Shown here piece by piece: positions 26,359-34,214 of a DNA stretch of 64,000 nucleotides (the first letter of the stretch is position 1; each line of letters opens with the position of its first letter). The DNA is taken from positions 248,001 to 312,000 of the forward strand of contig NZ_JBHTMY010000002.1 in the NCBI RefSeq assembly GCF_042679565.1, written 5' to 3'. This stretch comes from Namhaeicola litoreus. GTDB lineage: Bacteria; Bacteroidota; Bacteroidia; Flavobacteriales; Flavobacteriaceae. A model generated the notes under the pieces. That model saw only the letters and a program-made list of their open reading frames with translations, did not search any database and was not told the DNA's origin. A program made the position numbers and the translations under genes.

Positions 26359-26997
26359 TTAATTTTCTGGTTTATTCTCTTTTGATTGATTTTTCTTTAA
26401 AAAAATACTTTGTTTAATTCTTTTTAAACGACTCAGAACTTTTGAGTCAAAATCGTGTTCTTTCAAATCCTTTTTGTTCTTTGGATCATAAAGCATTCCG
26501 GTACAGAGACACATTTTTTGATTTGTTCTTTGCAATACATCGTAATTTCTGCAAGTTTGACAGCCTTTCCAAAACTCAGGATCATCTGTGAGCTCTGAAA
26601 AAGTAACCGGTTTATATCCCAAATCATAATTAATTTTCATGACCGCCAAACCAGTAGTGATGCCAAAAATCTTTGCGCCAGGATATTTTTCTTTAGAATA
26701 GTTAAAGATTTTCGTTTTTATTTTTTTGGCTAGGCCCAAATTTCGATAATCGTGATGAACAATTAATCCAGAATGAACTACATAATTCTTATCACTAAAA
26801 ATTTCTATATAGCAAAACCCTGCAAATTTATCGCCATCTAAAGCGATAACAGCGTTTTGATTTCTCATTTTTGTAGAAATGTATTCCGGTGTTCTTTTGG
26901 CAATACCTGTTCCTCTTTCGGCTGCCGATTTTTCAATAGTTGCGCAAATGATCTCTGCGTATTTAATGTGTTTTTCGTTTGCAATTGCAATTTCCAT
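26359..26997 (-). CDS. GNAT acyltransferase, likely N-acylglutamate synthase of the arginine pathway
   Basis: First gene of the arginine/proline operon, 212 aa, with a GNAT fold: the acyl-CoA pyrophosphate loop is RNLGLAKKI (about 85-93). No classical argA or argJ is present in the cluster, so this is the best candidate for making N-acylglutamate, the step otherwise missing. I recall that a related GNAT beside the B. thetaiotaomicron arg genes was linked genetically to this step. After the GNAT core comes a four-cysteine patch, C146-x2-C149 and C163-x-C165, which could bind a metal. The Lys-rich C-terminal tail is unlike classical ArgA. Acetyl- versus succinyl-CoA use is unknown. Confidence 0.75.
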   Translation of the reverse strand: MEIAIANEKHIKYAEIICATIEKSAAERGTGIAKRTPEYISTKMRNQNAVIALDGDKFAGFCYIEIFSDKNYVVHSGLIVHHDYRNLGLAKKIKTKIFNYSKEKYPGAKIFGITTGLAVMKINYDLGYKPVTFSELTDDPEFWKGCQTCRNYDVLQRTNQKMCLCTGMLYDPKNKKDLKEHDFDSKVLSRLKRIKQSIFLKKNQSKENKPEN

Positions 26998-27050
26998 TAA
27001 CTAATGTTTTTAAGATTGGATAAATAAGAATCGAAATGCGGAATTGGGCT

Positions 27051-27096
27051 CACCATATTCCAAAAATAACCCGTACCCTTACGGGCGGAAACGGTG
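27051..27096 (-). promoter_or_regulatory. Nested three-helix hairpin in the arg leader
   Basis: On the minus strand three nested complementary pairs occur: outer CACC/GGTG (27093-27096 with 27051-27054), middle TTCC/GGAA (27087-27090 with 27058-27061), and inner CCCGTA/TACGGG (27080-27085 with 27070-27075) closing an AGGG tetraloop. A run TTATTTTT follows the inner stem, so it could act as an attenuator, or the whole may be a ligand-sensing RNA. The tract TATTTTTG (27061-27068) also resembles a -7 element, but has no -33 partner. Confidence 0.45.
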
Positions 27097-27324
27097 GGTT
27101 TGAAAAATCACATCACTACTTCCAAAGAAAAAGTGAAAAAGAATTGTTCTGAGATTGAATGAAAAAAGTGGCATGTTGAAATTAAAATTGAAAATAATTG
27201 TTAAAAAAAGTTCGAAGAAAAACCTTAATTAAATGCGGCGATAGGGTACAATACTGAACCTTAAAGTGGTAATATGCGTCTGTTTTAATTTCACATGGCA
27301 ATATTACAACAATTATCAAAACAT

Positions 27325-27353
27325 CAAAAATAAATTTCCGTTAAATTCAACAA
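27325..27353 (-). promoter_or_regulatory. Promoter of the arg/pro operon
   Basis: Minus strand: TTG (27351-27353), an 18-bp spacer, then TATTTTTG (27325-27332), a full match to the Bacteroidota TTG-N17..20-TAnnTTTG promoter. It lies just after the stop codon of the upstream sigma-like gene, so the operon can be transcribed independently of it. Confidence 0.6.
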
Positions 27354-27381
27354 AATGAAAATTTTCTTATGAAGAATTCAT

Positions 27382-28083
27382 TTATTCGATTTGTTTCTTG
27401 AAGTTTTCTTTAACAAATTGAACAATTCTTTTCACTTCTACTATATCAGTTTCTAGAATTGTTCCAATATCTTTGAGATTCAATTTACCCAAGATATAAA
27501 GATCTACAACATTTGAGGTCTGCACAGGAAGCAGTTTATACAAGGTTTGAAAAGATTGTTTAAAACCTTGTTCTTTCATTTTGTTATGCTCCTTTAATTC
27601 GAATAGCGACATTAAGTTTTGTTGCACTTCTTCTGATTCTAATACAGATGATCCTTCGTCATTTTGATGATAAGAAATATCATCTAATTCTTCATTCATG
27701 ATCAGATCAAAATCTCCATCCACAGTAAAATTTTCTTCCATCTGTTTTAACTCTTCTTCTAAAATCAGTTTTATACTCACATTTTGTTTATGCCATTTTT
27801 CTTCATCCGCCAAGGCTATAATTTTATAATGAGCTTTTGCGAACATAAACATTTGAAGCGCATGCTGATCAATATCCTCTCCTACTTTATTCTCATAAAC
27901 CTCTAGAATCACCTCATCTATAATTTCTGAAGGACGGTACATGTTTTTTGGCAAAACGCCATGGTGTTCCAGCACACGCAACCTATTTTTTACATAAGGA
28001 TAAAGTTTATGACTTATCGCTAAAGTCTTTTTTTCCAAACTTTTTTCTCTTTTTTCACTGTTATTGTCGTGCTCATTTTTCAT
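27382..28083 (-). CDS. Divergent sigma-70-like protein
   Basis: A 233-aa soluble protein that I recognise only loosely. The segment LYPYVKNRLRVLEHHGVLPKNMYRPSEIIDEVILEVYE (about 27-64) resembles sigma region 2. The C-terminal LLPVQTSNVVDLYILGKLNLKDIG followed by VEVKRIVQFVKENF (about 178-230) has the layout of a region 4 helix-turn-helix. The middle is very acidic (DGDFDLIMNEELDDISYHQ). Similar proteins, sometimes annotated as sigma factors, occur in Flavobacteriaceae. ATG 28083 is used, since the longer frame starts with TTG 28131. No anti-sigma gene is adjacent. A candidate -7 element lies at 28182-28189. Confidence 0.5.
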   Translation of the reverse strand: MKNEHDNNSEKREKSLEKKTLAISHKLYPYVKNRLRVLEHHGVLPKNMYRPSEIIDEVILEVYENKVGEDIDQHALQMFMFAKAHYKIIALADEEKWHKQNVSIKLILEEELKQMEENFTVDGDFDLIMNEELDDISYHQNDEGSSVLESEEVQQNLMSLFELKEHNKMKEQGFKQSFQTLYKLLPVQTSNVVDLYILGKLNLKDIGTILETDIVEVKRIVQFVKENFKKQIE

Positions 28084-28181
28084 AATCAGAGATTTTAATG
28101 TTCCTCTTAAAATTACGAAATAATTCTTCAATTGTTGGGTATTGTGGAAGATTTTAGCTTCGAGTTATGATAGATTTTCAA

Positions 28182-28189
28182 CAAAAATA
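28182..28189 (-). promoter_or_regulatory. Candidate -7 element for the sigma-like gene
   Basis: Minus-strand TATTTTTG, an exact TAnnTTTG match about 100 bp before the ATG at 28083. No TTG is found at the right distance upstream. Confidence 0.3.
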
Positions 28190-28211
28190 TAGGTGTTTTA
28201 ACCGTTTTAAA

Positions 28212-28219
28212 TATATTTG
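28212..28219 (+). promoter_or_regulatory. Candidate -7 element for the alpha/beta hydrolase gene
   Basis: TATATTTG matches TAnnTTTG and ends 18 bp before the ATG at 28238. An in-frame TTG at 28217 lies inside this element and is therefore not the start. Confidence 0.45.
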
Positions 28220-28237
28220 ATCCAAACTGCTTTGAAC

Positions 28238-29065
28238 ATGCTTGGTAATCCCTTTACATTCCGGCAAAATGATGTCGATTTTTTCGGTAAAATTTACCCC
28301 TCCAAAAAGGTAAATGCAGTTGTTATTATTGTGCACGGTTTGGGCGATCATTTGGGCCGGTACGAAGACTTTGTCATTCCTGAACTCTTGAATAATGATT
28401 TCTCTGTCTTGGCATACGATCAATTCGGACATGGCAAAACCAAAGGAAAAAGAGGATACAATCCCGGGTTTGATCAGGTTTTAGAAAGTTTGCATATCGT
28501 TGTAAAAAAAGCGGTGGAGATGTTTCCTCAAAAACCTATATTTCTCTACGGCCATAGCATGGGCGGAAATGTTGTTTTAAATTATGCGCTCCGCTCCCCC
28601 GAATTAATACAAGGTATAGTTTTATCGAGTCCTTTTTTAAGATTGGCATTTTCGCCTCCTGCTTGGAAACTACAATTGGGAAAATTAGCCCTGAAATTCT
28701 TTCCGGGAATAACAATGGGTAATGAGTTAGACCCCAAAGCCTTATCACATGACCCAAAAGCTGTGGAAAAATATTTAGCAGACCCTTTGGTACACGACAA
28801 AGTTAGTCCGAATTACTCGATTCGATTTTTAGAGAGCGGCGAATGGGCAATTGAGAACATCGACTTTTTAAAGCTAAATGCGCTGGTTTTACACGGCACA
28901 GCAGATATGCTCACCGATCATTTAGCCTCAGTTGAAATCTCAAAAAAGAATCCTAAAAAAATAAAATTGCAATTGTATCCAGATGGGTATCACGAACTTC
29001 ACAATGAGGCTCTCAAAGAAACTTTCTTAAAAGATATCTGTACTTGGATCAACAAAAACCTTTAA
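28238..29065 (+). CDS. Alpha/beta hydrolase, monoacylglycerol lipase-like
   Basis: Serine hydrolase of 275 aa resembling monoglyceride lipases and lysophospholipases. The oxyanion-hole region is IVHGLGDHLGRYEDF (about 33-47), and the nucleophile elbow is GHSMGG (about residues 108-113). The acid lies in LVLHGTADMLTDH (about 220), and the His in YPDGYHELHNEA (about 248). No signal peptide or membrane anchor is seen, so it is cytoplasmic. It precedes the two lytic transglycosylase genes by 7 bp, suggesting one transcript, although no functional link is evident. Confidence 0.88.
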   Translation: MLGNPFTFRQNDVDFFGKIYPSKKVNAVVIIVHGLGDHLGRYEDFVIPELLNNDFSVLAYDQFGHGKTKGKRGYNPGFDQVLESLHIVVKKAVEMFPQKPIFLYGHSMGGNVVLNYALRSPELIQGIVLSSPFLRLAFSPPAWKLQLGKLALKFFPGITMGNELDPKALSHDPKAVEKYLADPLVHDKVSPNYSIRFLESGEWAIENIDFLKLNALVLHGTADMLTDHLASVEISKKNPKKIKLQLYPDGYHELHNEALKETFLKDICTWINKNL

Positions 29066-29072
29066 AATTTCT

Positions 29073-30350
29073 ATGAAAAAAATTGGACTTATCCTCTTAC
29101 TTATTTTTCAGGCCAATGCCTTATCTACCATTGCTCAGAATAATTTTCAAGGATCTTATCAGGAATTGAATTTCGCAGACGAGATTGATTTGAAATGGTT
29201 GGCTCTATATTATCGTTCCTTTAAAAATGGGAATGAAGAACTAACTCAAAACTATACTTCTATTAATGCTGAGGAAATCAAAAAGAATCTCAATTATTTA
29301 AAAGAAAGAACCCCTCTTCCGCTGCAATATAATCCCATTATTGAAAATGTTATTAGACTATACTTAACAGATGGGTTGGAAACTTTGGAAAATATCAAAG
29401 ATAGATCCGCTTATTTCTTTCCCGTTTTTGATAGTTATTTGGCTCAATACAACTTACCCTTGGAAATGAAGTATTTAGCCGTAGTAGAATCCGCTTTAAA
29501 AACAGATGCCTTGTCTCATTCGGGCGCCAGAGGCATTTGGCAGTTTATGTTGGGAACAGCCAGAATGTATCAGCTCAAGATTGATTCTTATGTGGATGAA
29601 AGAAAGGATATTTTTTCTTCTACCAAAGCGGCTTGTGAATATTTAAGTGTTTTACACAGCATGTTTGGCGATTGGAATTTAGCCATTGCTGCGTATAATT
29701 GTGGTCCCGGAAATGTGACAAAAGCCATCAGAAGGGCCGGTGGTCAAAAAGATTATTGGCAAATAAGACCTTTTTTACCCAAAGAAACACAAGCATATGT
29801 TCCTGCTTTCTACGCCACACTTTATATTTTTGAGCAATCGGACAAATATTTAAAATCAGTAAATCAAAATGGGATATCTTTTTTTGAAACAGATACAATC
29901 CATGTCAAAAAGCAACTTAATTTAAATGAAATTGAAAAACATTTACAAATTAAAAATCAATTGCTTTCACAATTAAATCCGAAATACACAAAGAACGTCA
30001 TTCCAAAAAACGAATACCTCACCCTTCCTAAAAGCTTAGTTTCTAATTTTATACAATTTGAATCAGGTTTGTTTAATGACAATCAATATGTAGAAATCGT
30101 TAAAAATACGCATACCCCTGAACACAAAAAAGAGATCATAGAATTGAATAACTCAAAACAAACAGAATTGGGCACTGTACGAAAGTCTGATTTTAAAATT
30201 GAAACCTATGTGGTAAAAGAGGGGGACTCTCTTTTTAAAATTTCGAGGTTGTATCCTAATGTGAGTATAAACCAACTTCGTACATGGAACAATATTTGGG
30301 GGGTGAATTACGTTAAACCAGGGACTAAGCTGCTTATTTACAAAAGTTAA
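29073..30350 (+). CDS. MltD-type lytic transglycosylase with one LysM domain
   Basis: Cleaves peptidoglycan glycan strands, forming 1,6-anhydromuropeptides. The 425-aa protein has a signal peptide (cleavage near IAQ/N). An SLT domain (about 115-260) has the catalytic Glu in AVVESALKTDALSHSGARGIW, then QFMLGT and AAYNCGPGNVTKAIRR. A single C-terminal LysM (about 375-424, from YVVKEGDSLFKI) binds the wall. It is paralogous to the next gene, with near-identical motif order, so the pair arose by tandem duplication. Confidence 0.92.
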   Translation: MKKIGLILLLIFQANALSTIAQNNFQGSYQELNFADEIDLKWLALYYRSFKNGNEELTQNYTSINAEEIKKNLNYLKERTPLPLQYNPIIENVIRLYLTDGLETLENIKDRSAYFFPVFDSYLAQYNLPLEMKYLAVVESALKTDALSHSGARGIWQFMLGTARMYQLKIDSYVDERKDIFSSTKAACEYLSVLHSMFGDWNLAIAAYNCGPGNVTKAIRRAGGQKDYWQIRPFLPKETQAYVPAFYATLYIFEQSDKYLKSVNQNGISFFETDTIHVKKQLNLNEIEKHLQIKNQLLSQLNPKYTKNVIPKNEYLTLPKSLVSNFIQFESGLFNDNQYVEIVKNTHTPEHKKEIIELNNSKQTELGTVRKSDFKIETYVVKEGDSLFKISRLYPNVSINQLRTWNNIWGVNYVKPGTKLLIYKS

Positions 30351-30496
30351 GGTCCTTTGTAAAAAAATAATTTAGTCAATAACTTTAACAATATTTTTTC
30401 ATTTTAAACAGTAAATTTATCCGGTCGATTATATAAAATTTATAGTTTAGCCGTTTTTTAAAAATTAACTTGATTACATCAATAAAAACTTTAACA

Positions 30497-32074
30497 ATGC
30501 GTCATATTTCTGCCCTGATTTTTTTTCTATCTACATTTCTTGGATTTGCTCAAAGCATTGACCTAGAAAAAGATTCCACCAAACAAGCATTGGCAGAAAT
30601 GCTGAGAAGGGATTTGTTGATGTCTAGTATTGATACTATTCATACAGACTCTTTAGAAGCGCTTGAAAAAAATGTTGTGCTGATCGACTATCCTATTGCG
30701 TCCGAAATTGATAAGAAATGGCTGACAGCATGGAACAACAATTTTCTGAGTGATTTACCCGATCTTCCCATAGATATAGATAGCACCAATGTGGTCATAG
30801 AAGATTTGCCTACAGAATTATTAAAAGAAAGGCTACATGCTTTGAACAGTAAAACCCCATTTAATGTAGAATATAATACCTCTCTCGAAAAAGTAATTAA
30901 GCATTATTTAAAAAACAGAAAACAGACTTTGGCAAATTTAATGGGTAGAGCAAAATATTATTTTCCCATTTTTGAGGAACATTTAGACAAATATAATATC
31001 CCATTAGAAATTAAATATTTGGCTATTGTAGAATCTGCTCTAAAACCTACCATAAAGTCTAGGGTAGGCGCTACAGGCCTTTGGCAGTTTATGTATAGCA
31101 CGGGTAAATTATACAAGCTGGATGTAAGTTCTTATGTGGATGAAAGAAGCGACCCAATCAAATCAACTGAAGCCGCTTGTAAATATTTAAGTAACTTATA
31201 TTCCATTTTCGGAGATTGGGATTTGGCCTTAGCAGCCTATAACTCAGGTCCGGGAAATGTAACAAAAGCAATACGAAGATCTGGTGGAAAAACAAATTAT
31301 TGGAATATCAGGCCTTATCTTCCTAGAGAAACAGCTGGCTATTTACCTGCCTTTTACGCCACCTATTATATCTTTGAATATGCTGAGGAGCACCAGTTAT
31401 ATGCCACAAATGAATTGCCTAACTCTTTTGAAACTGATACAATTCGAGTAAAAAGACAGATTACCTTTGACCAGGTCAATAGAATTCTTAAAACCGATAA
31501 TGAGTTGTTAGAATTCCTTAATCCACAATATAAATTAAAAATAATACCATTTGAAGAAAAAGAAAATCACACCTTGAGATTACCCCGATATTTAGCAGGT
31601 ACTTTTGTCGCAAATGAAGATTTAATATACACCTATGCAGAGGCAGATGATGCAAAGCGTGAAAAACCTTTACCTGCTAATCTCACTACTCCTGATAGAA
31701 TAAGATACAAGGTGAGAAGTGGAGATTATTTGGGCAAAATTAGCAGTCGTTATGGTGTACCTGTGAGCAGTATCAAAAGATGGAACGGACTTAAAAGCAA
31801 TAACTTAAGGGTAGGCCAATACTTGACCATTTATCCTAAAAATGGATCTGTAACGACCACGGTGACACCAAAAAGTAACGATAATACGAGTACGGCAGCC
31901 GCTGTTAAAGAGACAAATAATAACAAATACACAACATATACAGTGAAAAATGGAGATTCACTTTGGTTGATTTCTCAGAAATTCCCTAATGTAACTGTAA
32001 AGCAATTAAAAGAATGGAACAATTTTTGGAGTGAAAAGAATTTAAAACCGGGAACTAAGCTCAAAATTTACTAA
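30497..32074 (+). CDS. MltD-type lytic transglycosylase with two LysM domains
   Basis: A 525-aa paralogue of the preceding gene. It has a signal peptide (MRHISALIFFLSTFLGFAQS), an SLT domain with the catalytic Glu in AIVESALKPTIKSRVGATGLW, and AAYNSGPGNVTKAIRR. Two LysM repeats follow, RYKVRSGDYLGKISSRYG (about 407) and YTVKNGDSLWLISQKF (about 480), separated by a Thr/Asn-rich linker. ATG 30497 is chosen because it places the signal peptide at the N-terminus; TTG 30470 would add nine unlikely residues. The 146-bp gap before it may hold its own promoter, though I see no perfect -7 element. Confidence 0.92.
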   Translation: MRHISALIFFLSTFLGFAQSIDLEKDSTKQALAEMLRRDLLMSSIDTIHTDSLEALEKNVVLIDYPIASEIDKKWLTAWNNNFLSDLPDLPIDIDSTNVVIEDLPTELLKERLHALNSKTPFNVEYNTSLEKVIKHYLKNRKQTLANLMGRAKYYFPIFEEHLDKYNIPLEIKYLAIVESALKPTIKSRVGATGLWQFMYSTGKLYKLDVSSYVDERSDPIKSTEAACKYLSNLYSIFGDWDLALAAYNSGPGNVTKAIRRSGGKTNYWNIRPYLPRETAGYLPAFYATYYIFEYAEEHQLYATNELPNSFETDTIRVKRQITFDQVNRILKTDNELLEFLNPQYKLKIIPFEEKENHTLRLPRYLAGTFVANEDLIYTYAEADDAKREKPLPANLTTPDRIRYKVRSGDYLGKISSRYGVPVSSIKRWNGLKSNNLRVGQYLTIYPKNGSVTTTVTPKSNDNTSTAAAVKETNNNKYTTYTVKNGDSLWLISQKFPNVTVKQLKEWNNFWSEKNLKPGTKLKIY

Positions 32075-32105
32075 TTTTCCCGGGCATTAAGCTAAAATCT
32101 CGATC

Positions 32106-33077
32106 ATGTCCAAAATTTATTCACTAGTCTTAGTGATTTTTCTCTTCATTTCATGTAACTCAAAAAATGATTCAATAACACTTGTCGAATCTACCGGCAG
32201 AATCAACAACTTATTAGTTGTCATGAATAATGAAGATTGGGATGGCCGCTTAGGTGATTCTGTCCGAGCGATTCTCGCTAAACCTTTGGTGGGATTACCC
32301 CAAGAAGAAGCGCCTTTTAGCGTCAACCAAGTGGATCCTGGTGCTTTTTCAAGTCTTTTTAAGAGGTCCAGAAATGTACTTTATATAGATTACGCCGAGA
32401 AAGAGAATTATTATACCACATTTAACGTCTACTCTTCTCCTCAAACGATTTTAACCATTTTAGGAACAGATATCAACAATATTCTAAGTAAGATTGAGAA
32501 ATATAAATATGAAATGATATCTGTTTTTAAAAAGCAGGATCTGGCACTTTATCAAAGTAAGATCACGAAAGACCACTGGAAAGCTGAAAACATTCAAACC
32601 ATGGAGAACCTCGGTTTTTCAATTAAAATTCCCACAACTTATAATGTCGTAGAAGATGACGGGAGTTTTTTATGGTATCGCTATTCTTTTGCCAAGGGCA
32701 TGTTGAATATAATCGCTTATAGCTTTCCCATCAAAGACAGAAGTGAATTTAATCCATTAAATATCATCAAAAAAAGAGATTCCATCGGTAAAACACATAT
32801 CCCAGGGCAGTTTGAAAATACATATATGAAAACTGAACCTCTGTATAACCCAACCGCCACTAAAATGAAACTTGACAATAAAGAAGCCTATGAAATTCGC
32901 GGTTTATGGATTGTTAAAAACGATTTTATGGGAGGGCCCTTTGTTAATTATGCCATTTTGGATGAAGCTCAAAATCGAGTTCTTGTATTGGAGGGCTTCA
33001 GTTATTCTCCTGCCACCAAAAAAAGGGATTTTGTTTTTGAAATGGAAGCCATTCTAAAAACGATCCAGATCGAATAG
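32106..33077 (+). CDS. DUF4837 family lipoprotein
   Basis: A 323-aa predicted lipoprotein with signal MSKIYSLVLVIFLFISC (Cys17). The rest matches what I know of DUF4837, a family of unknown function restricted to Bacteroidota, including a conserved opening NNLLVVMNNEDWDGRLGDS and a central GFSIKIPTTYNVVEDDGSFLWYR region. No enzymatic motif is visible. It follows the LysM transglycosylases by 31 bp, so an envelope role is plausible but unproven. It meets apbE tail to tail, 2 bp apart. Confidence 0.8.
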   Translation: MSKIYSLVLVIFLFISCNSKNDSITLVESTGRINNLLVVMNNEDWDGRLGDSVRAILAKPLVGLPQEEAPFSVNQVDPGAFSSLFKRSRNVLYIDYAEKENYYTTFNVYSSPQTILTILGTDINNILSKIEKYKYEMISVFKKQDLALYQSKITKDHWKAENIQTMENLGFSIKIPTTYNVVEDDGSFLWYRYSFAKGMLNIIAYSFPIKDRSEFNPLNIIKKRDSIGKTHIPGQFENTYMKTEPLYNPTATKMKLDNKEAYEIRGLWIVKNDFMGGPFVNYAILDEAQNRVLVLEGFSYSPATKKRDFVFEMEAILKTIQIE

Positions 33078-33079
33078 CA

Positions 33080-34084
33080 TTATTCTGACCCGGGAAATTC
33101 AATTTCCAAATTATCTGTATTGTAAGTCATGAGCTCTCCATCTTTTTCATAGATCAAAAAAACTTTTAACTCAGGTTTATTCGCTAAAAAAGCTTTTGTT
33201 TTTTCAAAGCCCATGGCCATAAAAGCGGTGGCATAAGCATCTACATCTGCACAATCTAAAGAAGAAATGACCGAGGCACTTAGTAAATCACTTTTGCTCG
33301 GATACCCGGTTTTTGTGTCTATGGTATGGGCAAATCGTGCACCGGTTATACTATCGATTTTGAACTTCCTGTAATTCCCTGATGTGGCAATTGATTCATC
33401 ACTTAACAAAACGAAACTTTGGTAGGATCTCGAACCATCAAAATGAGGTTTTTCAATAGCAATTTTCCATGATAAGCCTCTTTCATTCTTCCCCCTAGTT
33501 CTCACCTCTCCGCCAATCTCTACTAAATAATTCTCGATTTCCTTTGATTCTAAAAAACGACCCAATACATCGACCGTGTACCCCTTGGCAATCGCATTAA
33601 AATCCAGAAAAAAAGGAGTATACTTTGCTTTAATCTTACCATTTACCAAATTGATTTTATGCAGACCTACACCTTGTAGTAGCGATTCTATTTTTGCAGA
33701 ATCTATATTTGCGAGACCATCACCTGGTCCAAAACCCCACGCGTTCACCAAAAGTCCAATGGTCGGATCAAAATACCCACCTGTCTCTTCGCAAATATTT
33801 AAGGATTTTTGAAAAACTTCTTCAAAATAATGATCAACTTGAACCAAAGTGTCACCGCTATTGATTTTAGAAATATCAGAGTTGGGGATATAGGTAGACA
33901 AAGATTGATTGATCATGTGAAACAGACTGTCAATTTCTTTTTCAAAATTTCTTTGCTGTGCATCGTCATAAATAGCAGAAAATGTTGTGCCTAAAGCATT
34001 ACCCGAAAGTCTCTGATACGTTTTATCATCAGACTTACAAGAAATCAATAATATCATTAAAAAATAAAGAAAAAAGTTTGTCAT
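33080..34084 (-). CDS. apbE: FAD:protein FMN transferase ApbE
   Basis: Periplasmic lipoprotein of 334 aa (lipobox LLISC, Cys16) that transfers FMN from FAD onto a threonine of target proteins. Recognisable segments are ALGTTFSAIYDD, the DFNAIAKGYTVDVLGRFL Mg2+/FAD stretch, YLVEIGGEVRTRGKNERG, and IDTKTGYPSKSDLLSASVIS. Its expected substrates, NqrB and NqrC, are encoded 4-7 kb away on the same strand. The local context therefore supports a role in maturing the Na+-NQR complex. Confidence 0.93.
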   Translation of the reverse strand: MTNFFLYFLMILLISCKSDDKTYQRLSGNALGTTFSAIYDDAQQRNFEKEIDSLFHMINQSLSTYIPNSDISKINSGDTLVQVDHYFEEVFQKSLNICEETGGYFDPTIGLLVNAWGFGPGDGLANIDSAKIESLLQGVGLHKINLVNGKIKAKYTPFFLDFNAIAKGYTVDVLGRFLESKEIENYLVEIGGEVRTRGKNERGLSWKIAIEKPHFDGSRSYQSFVLLSDESIATSGNYRKFKIDSITGARFAHTIDTKTGYPSKSDLLSASVISSLDCADVDAYATAFMAMGFEKTKAFLANKPELKVFLIYEKDGELMTYNTDNLEIEFPGSE

Positions 34085-34132
34085 TCGGTAAGATATTAGT
34101 AAATATTTAACGTATCATTTTAAGCCAACCTG

Positions 34133-34140
34133 TATATTTG
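34133..34140 (+). promoter_or_regulatory. Candidate -7 element for the OmpA lipoprotein gene
   Basis: TATATTTG, an exact TAnnTTTG match 74 bp before the ATG at 34215. The -33 element is not evident. Confidence 0.4.
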
Positions 34141-34214
34141 TACCGTACATTTCAAAAGCGTTGAAAGTACAAAAATATTAATATCTTCGTGTTAAAATTA
34201 AATTATTCACAATC

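Larger units (their letters stand above)
26998..27381 (-). other. Long untranslated leader of the arg/pro operon
   Basis: 384 bp with no credible coding sequence. On the minus strand it holds a well-formed promoter at its distal end (27325-27353), an AT-rich stretch, then a nested GC-rich hairpin (27051-27096) about 55 nt before the GNAT start codon. If transcription starts near 27317, the leader is about 320 nt long, which is enough for a cis-regulatory RNA. Confidence 0.55.

Noticed and set aside
27061..27068. TATTTTTG (minus strand) as the arg operon promoter
   Set aside because: No -33 TTG at proper spacing and embedded in the hairpin; the distal promoter at 27325-27353 has both elements.
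28178..28432. Short minus-strand frame overlapping the alpha/beta hydrolase start
   Set aside because: Overlaps a recognised gene and its promoter; composition not protein-like.
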